From assembly GCA_002687665.1 (NCBI GenBank), contig NZAX01000115.1:1-6398 (forward strand): 6,398 nt of DNA. The letters run 5' to 3'. The notes below the pieces were generated by a model. It did no database searches. It worked only from the letters and a program-made list of their open reading frames with translations, and was not told where the DNA came from. Shown in pieces: positions 1-5,850 of this stretch (position 1 is its first letter; every line of letters starts with the position of its first letter). The DNA is from Flavobacteriaceae bacterium (GTDB taxonomy: Bacteria; Bacteroidota; Bacteroidia; Flavobacteriales; Flavobacteriaceae). Made by a program: the position numbers and the translations under genes.

Positions 1-466
1 AAAGATTGCTATTGTGGGAGATATTCTCCACTCAAGAGTAGCTTTATCGAATATTTATGCCTTAAAAATTTTGGGTGCTGAATTACAGGTATGCGGTCCT
101 AAATCATTGATTCCAAAGCATATTGAAACACTTGGAGTGAATATGAGCACTGATTTGATGCAAACACTTAAATGGTGTGATGCTGTAAATATGCTTAGGA
201 TTCAGAATGAAAGAATGAATGTAAACTATTTTCCATCTACCAGGGAATATGCTCAACTTTATGGTCTAGACGCTAAAAAAATTAATATGCTCAAAAAGGA
301 AGTCTTGTTATTGCACCCAGGACCTATAAATCGTGGTGTGGAAATAACATCCGACGTGGCAGATTCCAAAAATGCTATTATTTTGGACCAAGTTGAGAAT
401 GGGGTTGCCATAAGAATGGCGATTATCTACTTACTGGTAGCCAAACTCAATATTTCGTCCACATGA
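1..466 (+). CDS. pyrB: Aspartate carbamoyltransferase catalytic subunit, C-terminal part (5' truncated by window)
   Basis: Catalyses carbamoyl phosphate + L-aspartate to N-carbamoyl-aspartate, the committed step of cytosolic de novo pyrimidine synthesis. The reading frame is open to the left edge (first whole codon at 2-4), so GTG at 14 is an internal valine and not a start. About 154 residues remain, roughly the aspartate-binding half of a ~310-residue enzyme. Visible family signatures are KIAIVGDILHSRV at the left edge (equivalent to the VGD...R stretch of the family), LRIQNER near 198-218 (the R-x-Q-x-E-R substrate-binding motif) and HPGPINRG beginning at 314, followed by VEI and a helical C-terminus. 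HPGPxNRG is the variant found in many bacteria other than enterics, whose PyrB has HPLPR. No pyrI regulatory subunit gene follows. The TGA stop overlaps the ATG of the next gene as ATGA (463-466), so translational coupling is likely. Identity is firm; regulation lies outside the window. Confidence 0.95.
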   Translation, partial: KIAIVGDILHSRVALSNIYALKILGAELQVCGPKSLIPKHIETLGVNMSTDLMQTLKWCDAVNMLRIQNERMNVNYFPSTREYAQLYGLDAKKINMLKKEVLLLHPGPINRGVEITSDVADSKNAIILDQVENGVAIRMAIIYLLVAKLNISST

Positions 467-789
467 CTTTAAATAATAAAGACTCACACTTATACCTAAA
501 ATTTGAAAATACCAACAGCACATTAGATACTAATCTTTTACCCCTTAAATTTAGTTCAGATTTAATTCTTGATTTTTCATCTTTGGAAACTATGGATGAA
601 GCTCATCTTTGCTCACTTAACCAAATCAATCAGGATATTATTAATGCTGGATTTTGTTTGGTTATCGTATTAAAAGAGTCACTATCGATTACAAGTTCAG
701 AGTCGTTAAATATAGTCCCCACGCTGATCGAGGCTGAGGATTACTTAGAGATGGAACAAATTCAAAGAGACCTGGGGACGTCGCTATGA
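463..789 (+). CDS. Small STAS-like protein between pyrB and rnz
   Basis: A 108-residue soluble protein with no signal peptide or membrane segment. The pattern fits a STAS (anti-sigma-factor antagonist-like) fold: a hydrophobic strand DLILDFSSLE (33-42), the turn-helix TMDEAHLCSLNQINQDI (43-59), a second strand FCLVIVL (64-70), then the C-terminal stretch LNIVPTLIEAEDYLEMEQI (82-100), which resembles the P-T-x-x-E-A-x-D end of STAS proteins. From memory, similar small proteins sit beside rnz in other Bacteroidota. In phosphorylatable STAS proteins the loop reads D-S-[ST/A]-G; here it is D45-E46-A47-H48, so no serine phospho-acceptor is present and a SpoIIAA-type switch is unlikely. The gene overlaps both neighbours by 4 bp (ATGA at 463-466 and 786-789), implying coupled translation with pyrB and rnz. 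No anti-sigma kinase gene is visible. Function is unknown; the STAS assignment is by pattern only. Confidence 0.55.
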   Translation: MTLNNKDSHLYLKFENTNSTLDTNLLPLKFSSDLILDFSSLETMDEAHLCSLNQINQDIINAGFCLVIVLKESLSITSSESLNIVPTLIEAEDYLEMEQIQRDLGTSL

Positions 790-1691
790 AACTTAATATA
801 TTAGGTTGTCATTCTGCGACACCCACAGAAAATACTCACACTACCTCCCAAGTTTTGGAGGTCAAAGACCATTTTTTTTTAATTGATTGTGGTGAAGGTA
901 CTCAGAATCAACTTCGGCAGCAGAAAATTAAGTTTTCAAGAATCAAACATATATTTATATCTCACCTACATGGTGATCACTTTTATGGCTTGGTTGGTTT
1001 AATCAGCACTTTCAGACTTCTGGGTAGGACAGCCGATCTTCATATTTACGGACCTAAAGGAATAAAGGATGTAATTACACTTCAGTTAAAACTGGCCAAC
1101 TCTTGGACCAATTACAATTTATTTTTTCACGAATTGGAAAGGAAAAAATCAGAACTGATTTACGAAGATGAATTAATTACTGTTCATACCATCCCTCTCG
1201 ATCATCGTGTTTATACAAATGGATTTTTGTTTCAGGAAAAGCCAGGTTTGAAGAGATTGGACAAAAACAAACTAAGAAACTACAATATCCCTCATTACGA
1301 TTTTCATAATCTTAAACTTGGACGGGATTTGGTATTAGATGACGGTACTGAACTTAAAAACGAAATGGTTTCTCTCGATCCAATCCCAATCAAACGATAT
1401 GCATTCTGCAGTGACACCGCCTATAATGAATCTTTAGTTCCATTGATTAAGGGTGTAGATTTACTTTATCACGAAGCCACCTTCTTAAATGCACATGAAA
1501 ATTTGGCTCAAAAAACTAAACACAGCACAGCAGCACAAGCAGCAAAAATTGCCAAATTATCAGAAGTCAAACGCCTTGTTTTGGGACATTTCTCATCACG
1601 TTACCGGGATAAAAATAGATTTTTGGCTGAAGCAAGTCCCTTTTTTGATGTAGTTGAATTGGCTGCAGATGGTAAAATATTTGATATTTAG
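786..1691 (+). CDS. rnz: Ribonuclease Z (tRNase Z, short form)
   Basis: Zinc-dependent endonuclease of the metallo-beta-lactamase fold that cleaves tRNA precursors just after the discriminator base to create the mature 3' end. At 301 residues it matches the short bacterial form (~307). The zinc signature H60-x-H62-x-D64-H65 (SHLHGDHFYGL) is intact, with further expected ligands at H140 (LDHRVYTNGF), D210 (FCSDTAYNE) and H268 (LGHFSSRY). The HEATF motif and the HST helix near the C-terminus are also present. The stretch at roughly 150-185 (KLRNYNIPHYDF...LKLGRDLV) corresponds to the flexible arm that grips the tRNA elbow. The ATG at 786 overlaps the stop of the preceding gene and gives a start (MKLNILGCHSATPT) that aligns with the family N-terminus. 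A run of nine T at 872-880 encodes part of HFFL. No catalytic residue appears lost. Identity is very secure. Confidence 0.97.
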   Translation: MKLNILGCHSATPTENTHTTSQVLEVKDHFFLIDCGEGTQNQLRQQKIKFSRIKHIFISHLHGDHFYGLVGLISTFRLLGRTADLHIYGPKGIKDVITLQLKLANSWTNYNLFFHELERKKSELIYEDELITVHTIPLDHRVYTNGFLFQEKPGLKRLDKNKLRNYNIPHYDFHNLKLGRDLVLDDGTELKNEMVSLDPIPIKRYAFCSDTAYNESLVPLIKGVDLLYHEATFLNAHENLAQKTKHSTAAQAAKIAKLSEVKRLVLGHFSSRYRDKNRFLAEASPFFDVVELAADGKIFDI

Positions 1692-1719
1692 TCTGAGGGA
1701 TTAATCGTAAATTTGCTCC

Positions 1720-2379
1720 ATGAGTAGCAGAGAGATGAAACCTAAGCTGGCAGATTTACGTAAATCATATGAAAAGGGAACCTTGGATTTTCGTCATGTT
1801 TCAAACAACCCCTTAGATCTTTTTCAAAAATGGTTTTATGAGGCCGAGGAGACCGATGCCATTTATGAGGCTAATGCAATGAGTCTTACAACTCTTGGTA
1901 ATGATGGCTTTCCTCGTGCAAGGGTTGTATTACTCAAAGATTTTTCTGAAGAAGGGTTTGTTTTTTTCACAAACTACAATAGTGAAAAAGCCAAATCTGT
2001 GTTGAAACATTCGAAAGTTGGATTATCATTTTATTGGCCTAGTTTGGAGCGGCAAATCATAATTAAAGGTGAAGCTGAAAAATTGTCAGCAGAAAAATCT
2101 GATCAATATTTTGATTCACGTCCAAGGGGAAGCCAATTAGGAGCTCATGTTTCTCCTCAAAGTGAAGTCATCCCTGATCGGAAATTTTTGGAAGATCTGC
2201 AATCTTCTTTAGAGCAAAAGTTTAAAAATATTAAAATCCCTCGTCCCGATCATTGGGGTGGAATATTAGTGCGACCATACGAAATTGAGTTTTGGCAAGG
2301 TAGACCGAACCGCCTGCATGACAGAATTTGTTGTTATTTTGACGGTATAGACTGGAAATCAAAACGTTTAGCTCCCTAA
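1720..2379 (+). CDS. pdxH: Pyridoxamine/pyridoxine 5'-phosphate oxidase
   Basis: FMN-dependent cytosolic enzyme that oxidises pyridoxamine 5'-phosphate or pyridoxine 5'-phosphate to pyridoxal 5'-phosphate, the last step of vitamin B6 synthesis and salvage. The 219-residue length matches the family (E. coli 218). Visible signatures are RARVVLLKDF (FMN phosphate region, about residues 67-76), FFTNYNSEKAKSV, SRPRGSQLGAHVSPQS (from about 133) and the C-terminal family signature EFWQGRPNRLHDR, in which R198 and H200 correspond to the active-site R197 and H199 of E. coli. It ends in RLAP, the usual C-terminus. The start is uncertain: ATG 1720 gives MSSREMKPKLADLRKSY, while ATG 1735 gives MKPKLADLRKSY. 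Both keep the conserved core; 1720 was kept as the longer option. The 28-bp gap from rnz is the widest in the + strand series. The next gene begins 3 bp after the stop. Confidence 0.95.
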   Translation: MSSREMKPKLADLRKSYEKGTLDFRHVSNNPLDLFQKWFYEAEETDAIYEANAMSLTTLGNDGFPRARVVLLKDFSEEGFVFFTNYNSEKAKSVLKHSKVGLSFYWPSLERQIIIKGEAEKLSAEKSDQYFDSRPRGSQLGAHVSPQSEVIPDRKFLEDLQSSLEQKFKNIKIPRPDHWGGILVRPYEIEFWQGRPNRLHDRICCYFDGIDWKSKRLAP

Positions 2380-2382
2380 TCT

Positions 2383-2862
2383 ATGAAAGAACTTGTCATT
2401 TTAAGGCACGCTAAATCCAATAGAACTTATGGGGTAAATGACATTAACAGACCCCTGTCTCAGTTGGGAATTGAAAGAATCCAAAAGAAATCCCATCAAA
2501 AGAGTGAATTCTTTAGTAATACAGAGGTCATCATCTCAAGTCCAGCGATCAGAGCCTTGCACACTGCCATTATTGTGATTCGAGAATTGGCAATTTCAAT
2601 GGAAAAATTGATTATTGATGAGCAACTTTACACTTTTTTTGGCTCTAGTATAATAGACTATGTTTATGCTTTGGATGAACGCTGGAGTAAGGTGGTTTTG
2701 GTCGGACACAACCCTGCTTTTACTGAGGTGGTCAATCATTTTTCAGATGCAAGTATCAATCATCTTAGGACTTCTGGATTTGCGAAGATTTCTTTCAACG
2801 AAGATCAATGGAGTAATTTATTCAAGGGAAAAGTAGTATTCGGTCAAAAAAAGAATGTTTAA
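2383..2862 (+). CDS. SixA-type phosphohistidine phosphatase (histidine phosphatase superfamily)
   Basis: A 159-residue single-domain protein, the same size as E. coli SixA (161), of the branch-1 histidine phosphatase superfamily. These enzymes use a phosphohistidine intermediate; SixA itself removes phosphate from histidine residues on signalling or PTS proteins. The catalytic motif R8-H9-A10-K11-S12 begins at the very N-terminus, as in SixA, followed by D20-x-x-RPL, S53-P54-A55-x-R57-A58-x-x-TA and VG-H109-N-P, so both catalytic histidines and both phosphate-pocket arginines are present. It is cytosolic, with no signal peptide. It lies 3 bp after pdxH and 5 bp before ppk1, a polyphosphate kinase that works through an autophosphorylated histidine. 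That context suggests a role linked to polyphosphate or to Ppk1 itself, but this is inference. The gene symbol is withheld because the substrate is unknown. Family assignment is firm. Confidence 0.9.
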   Translation: MKELVILRHAKSNRTYGVNDINRPLSQLGIERIQKKSHQKSEFFSNTEVIISSPAIRALHTAIIVIRELAISMEKLIIDEQLYTFFGSSIIDYVYALDERWSKVVLVGHNPAFTEVVNHFSDASINHLRTSGFAKISFNEDQWSNLFKGKVVFGQKKNV

Positions 2863-2867
2863 CAGAT

Positions 2868-4934
2868 ATGAGTGCAACTCCCAAATATATAAATAGAGAA
2901 ATCAGTTGGCTCGATTTTAATGCTCGTGTTTTACAAGAGTCCAATGATATTAATGTGCCATTGTTAGAACGCCTTCGTTTTTTGGGAATTTTCTCTAACA
3001 ATTTAGACGAGTTTTTCCAGGTACGATATGCCACTGTAAAAAGAATTGCACAATCTAGTAAAACTGGTAAAAGAGTCTTTGCTGGGAGAAGTGCTGAGGC
3101 CTTACTAAAGGAAATCACCAAAAAAGTAATTCAGCTTCAGGACGAGAGTTTGAAAATTCTAAATGGGATTTATAGAGAGATGGAGAGTGAAAATATTTTT
3201 TTTATTGATCAAAATCAAGTAAAACCAGAACATGAAGACTTCTTAAAGAATTATTTCATACAAAATGTAAACCCAGCTCTAGTAACAATCATTTTGTCCC
3301 AAAACCGGGATCAAGATTTGTCTGCTAATAAGGCCTTTTTGATCGTAACCATGACCTTAGAACAAGCATCTGAAGATCAAAATATTTATGCGCTAATCGA
3401 GATTCCCAAAGATGCTAAAAGATTTGTGGTATTACCAAAGAATAATGATGGTAAACAATACATAATGATGCTAGATGATTTGATTCGCTACCATTTTCAT
3501 ATGATCTTCAGCTTTTTCAACTATAAAAACATTCAGGCTCACATGGTAAAAATTACACGTGATGCCGAATTAGATTTAGAAGAAGATGTATCCATTAGTT
3601 ATGTTGAAAAAATAACCCTCAGTGTAAAAGATCGGATGATTAGCGATCCTGTTAGATTGGTTTATGACAAAGAAATTCCGGAGACAACCTTGACCTTTGT
3701 CATGAATAAACTTAAGATTGCCTCAACAGACAGTCTCATACCTGGCGGAAAGTATCACCAGCGAAGGGACTACATGGGCTTTCCAAGCTTAGATCGTCGT
3801 GATTTGTTGTACACTTATTTCCCCCCACTTCCAATACCAGGACTCAGTTTGGAGGAAAATATATTGGATGCGATTGACAAAAAAGATTATTTGCTTTATG
3901 CACCATATCATGACTTTTCATATGTAATCAAGTTTCTAAGAGAAGCGGCATTAGATCCCAAGGTCAAGTTGATTAAAATAACGATCTACCGTTTATCCAA
4001 AGCCTCTCATATTGCCAGTGCACTTATCAATGCCGCAAAAAATGGAAAAAAAGTTCTTGTTCAAATCGAACTACAGGCGCGATTTGATGAGGAAAATAAT
4101 ATCAATTTTGCAGAACAACTTGAGGCAGCTGGAGTTCAATTGATTTTTGGAATTCCTGGACTAAAAGTTCACTCCAAAATATGTGTTATAGAGAGGGAAC
4201 ACGATAAGAAAAATCGACGCTACGGTTTTGTCAGTACTGGAAATTTTAACGAATCCACTGCCAAAATTTACACTGATTACACTTTATTTACCAGCAATCA
4301 AAAAATACTTAAAGAGGTAAATAAAGTATTTAACTTCCTTGAGGTTAGTTATAAAATCAAAAAATATAAACACTTGATTGTATCCCCTCACTACACTACT
4401 TCTATCATATCAAAATTGATTGACAATGAAATTCAAAATCACAATAATGGACTTCCCTCCGGTATTTCGCTCAAACTAAATAATATTACAAATTACCCTC
4501 TGGTTGACAAACTTTATGAGGCCAGTCAAGCCGGGGTCGAAATTAAAATGATTGTCAGGGGTATCTGTTGTTTGGTGCCTGGAAAAAAAGGATTAAGTGA
4601 AAATATCACTGTGATAAGTGTGGTGGATAAGTTTTTGGAGCATCCTCGTGTACTCATTTTTGAAAATGCAGGAGACAAAAAAATATACTTATCTTCAGCT
4701 GATTTTATGACACGTAATATAGAAAATAGAGTTGAAGTTGCTTGCCCTGTTTATGACGACGACCTACAACAACAAATCATAGATACCTTTGAACTTTCTT
4801 GGAAGGATAATATCAAGGCCAGAATTGTCAATCAAAATCCACAAAATAAAATGATAATACCTCAATCGGGAGAAGCAAAACAACGCTCCCAATGGACTAC
4901 TTACGCTTACTTTAAAAATAAACTGAAACCATAG
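2868..4934 (+). CDS. ppk1: Polyphosphate kinase 1
   Basis: Reversibly transfers the gamma-phosphate of ATP to a growing inorganic polyphosphate chain through a phosphohistidine. The 688-residue length equals that of E. coli PPK, and key residues fall on the same numbers: R375 (IYRLSKAS) and R405 (LQARFDEE), which bind Mg/phosphate; H435 in GLKVHSK, the autophosphorylated histidine; Y468 (KIYTDYTLF), near the adenine; and H592 (FLEHPRV). By that alignment the domains are N (about 1-106, starting INREISWLDFNARVLQES and FSNNLDEFF), H (about 107-320, with PGGKYH near its end), C1 (about 322-502) and C2 (about 503-688, with LPSGISLKLNN and YLSSADFMTRN). C1 and C2 are phospholipase-D-like. The enzyme is usually membrane-associated or cytosolic. 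ATG 2868 follows the SixA-type stop by 5 bp with no clear Shine-Dalgarno sequence. ppx starts 2 bp after the TAG. The gene looks intact and active; identity is very secure. Confidence 0.97.
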   Translation: MSATPKYINREISWLDFNARVLQESNDINVPLLERLRFLGIFSNNLDEFFQVRYATVKRIAQSSKTGKRVFAGRSAEALLKEITKKVIQLQDESLKILNGIYREMESENIFFIDQNQVKPEHEDFLKNYFIQNVNPALVTIILSQNRDQDLSANKAFLIVTMTLEQASEDQNIYALIEIPKDAKRFVVLPKNNDGKQYIMMLDDLIRYHFHMIFSFFNYKNIQAHMVKITRDAELDLEEDVSISYVEKITLSVKDRMISDPVRLVYDKEIPETTLTFVMNKLKIASTDSLIPGGKYHQRRDYMGFPSLDRRDLLYTYFPPLPIPGLSLEENILDAIDKKDYLLYAPYHDFSYVIKFLREAALDPKVKLIKITIYRLSKASHIASALINAAKNGKKVLVQIELQARFDEENNINFAEQLEAAGVQLIFGIPGLKVHSKICVIEREHDKKNRRYGFVSTGNFNESTAKIYTDYTLFTSNQKILKEVNKVFNFLEVSYKIKKYKHLIVSPHYTTSIISKLIDNEIQNHNNGLPSGISLKLNNITNYPLVDKLYEASQAGVEIKMIVRGICCLVPGKKGLSENITVISVVDKFLEHPRVLIFENAGDKKIYLSSADFMTRNIENRVEVACPVYDDDLQQQIIDTFELSWKDNIKARIVNQNPQNKMIIPQSGEAKQRSQWTTYAYFKNKLKP

Positions 4935-4936
4935 GA

Positions 4937-5830
4937 TTGAAGATTAAAAAATATGCTGCAATTGATATTGGATCCAATGCTATACGAGTATTGATTTCAA
5001 ATGTTATCGAAACCAAAGAAGGGGTTAGCTTTCAGAAAAATGCATTAGTCAGGGCACCCATACGTTTGGGGGAGGATTCTTTTACACTTGGTGAAATTTC
5101 AAAAAAAAGTCTCAAGCGAATGGTCAATGCAATGAAAGCATTCAAACTGTTGATGAAAGTCCACGGAGTTTCTCATTATCAAGCATTCGCCACCTCTGCA
5201 TTAAGAGAGGCGAACAATAGCAGAAATGTTGTAGAGCTGGTAAAAAAAAAGTCAGGCATTAAAATTGAAATTATAGATGGAAGGAAAGAGGCAGAAATTA
5301 TTTCCAACAGTAAAATATCTGACTTTCTAAATACTCAAAAAACTTTTCTATTTGTTGATGTTGGTGGAGGTAGTACCGAATTCACTTTTATAAATGAAGG
5401 AAAACGGGTTTGTTCCAAGTCTTTCAAAATTGGTACCGTAAGATTTATTAATAATTTGGTTGATGACAGGGTGTGGGATGCTATAAAATATTGGATCATT
5501 AAAAATGCAAGACCCTACCATAAAATAACATTAATGGGTTCAGGCGGAAACATCAACAAACTATTTAAATTGTCCAATATTAGGGAGGGAAAACCTTTAT
5601 CGATCATTAAGCTCAATCAAATATTTATGGAGTTGGAGTCACTCAGTTATGAAGAGCGAATTGTAAAGTTTGAACTTAACCCTGACCGTGCTGATGTAAT
5701 TATTCCTGCGGCAAGAATTTACCTCAAAGCTTTAGAGTGGAGTGGAGGGCAAAAAATCTATGTTCCCAAGTTTGGACTTTCAGATGGTATGATAAAATAC
5801 ATGTATAAAAACAAACCCAAAAAAAATTAA
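4937..5830 (+). CDS. ppx: Ppx/GppA-family phosphatase (exopolyphosphatase-like), TTG start
   Basis: Member of the ASKHA-fold Ppx/GppA family, which releases phosphate from polyphosphate ends (Ppx) or converts pppGpp to ppGpp (GppA). Sequence alone does not separate the two; ppk1 next door favours polyphosphate. Visible motifs are AIDIGSNAIR (8-17, phosphate-1 loop), FATSALREANN (84-94), IIDGRKEAEII (112-122, with a glutamate where the family has its catalytic E), VDVGGGSTEF (140-149, phosphate-2 loop) and MGSGGNINKL (200-209). At 297 residues it contains only the two-lobed core and lacks the C-terminal HD-like region of the ~500-residue E. coli proteins; short forms are common in the family. 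The start is TTG at 4937: an in-frame stop lies at 4919-4921, no ATG or GTG intervenes, and any later start would cut into the phosphate-1 loop. The stop TAA (5828-5830) overlaps the convergent miaE stop. The run of nine A at 5242-5250 encodes lysines. Confidence 0.88.
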   Translation: MKIKKYAAIDIGSNAIRVLISNVIETKEGVSFQKNALVRAPIRLGEDSFTLGEISKKSLKRMVNAMKAFKLLMKVHGVSHYQAFATSALREANNSRNVVELVKKKSGIKIEIIDGRKEAEIISNSKISDFLNTQKTFLFVDVGGGSTEFTFINEGKRVCSKSFKIGTVRFINNLVDDRVWDAIKYWIIKNARPYHKITLMGSGGNINKLFKLSNIREGKPLSIIKLNQIFMELESLSYEERIVKFELNPDRADVIIPAARIYLKALEWSGGQKIYVPKFGLSDGMIKYMYKNKPKKN

Positions 5831-5850
5831 CCGTGCATGGTCTCTTTTTT
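5819..5850. terminator. Possible compact bidirectional terminator at the ppx/miaE convergence
   Basis: Eight A (5819-5826), the shared TTAA, a short inverted repeat ACC...GGT (5830-5832 with 5839-5841) around GTGCAT, and six T (5845-5850) make an A-tract/hairpin/T-tract arrangement readable from both strands. On the + strand the A and T tracts could extend the stem; on the - strand the eight A become a U-tract right after the miaE stop. The core stem is only 3 bp of Watson-Crick pairs, so it is weak, and the whole element lies inside the two gene ends. This is the only candidate terminator between the converging genes. Suggestive only. Confidence 0.3.

Noticed and set aside
14..466. GTG at 14 as a start giving a separate short pyrB-like gene
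   Set aside because: The frame is open to the left edge and the preceding codons read KIAI, which continues the conserved PyrB segment. The gene is simply cut by the window.
1680..1715. Bacteroidota-type promoter before pdxH (TTTG at 1680-1683 and TAAATTTG at 1708-1715)
   Set aside because: The boxes are 24 bp apart, longer than the roughly 19-21 bp expected, and such short AT-rich motifs occur by chance in this composition. It is kept only as a note in the pdxH start finding.
2822..3121. A 99-codon open frame on the - strand across the SixA-type/ppk1 junction
   Set aside because: It lies opposite two well-supported genes with intact conserved motifs, and its translation resembles no family I know. 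It is a shadow frame.
2383..5830. A defence or signalling island built from the SixA-type, ppk1 and ppx genes
   Set aside because: All three have ordinary full-length household motifs, uniform composition and no mobile or toxin-like neighbours. A polyphosphate metabolism cluster explains them.
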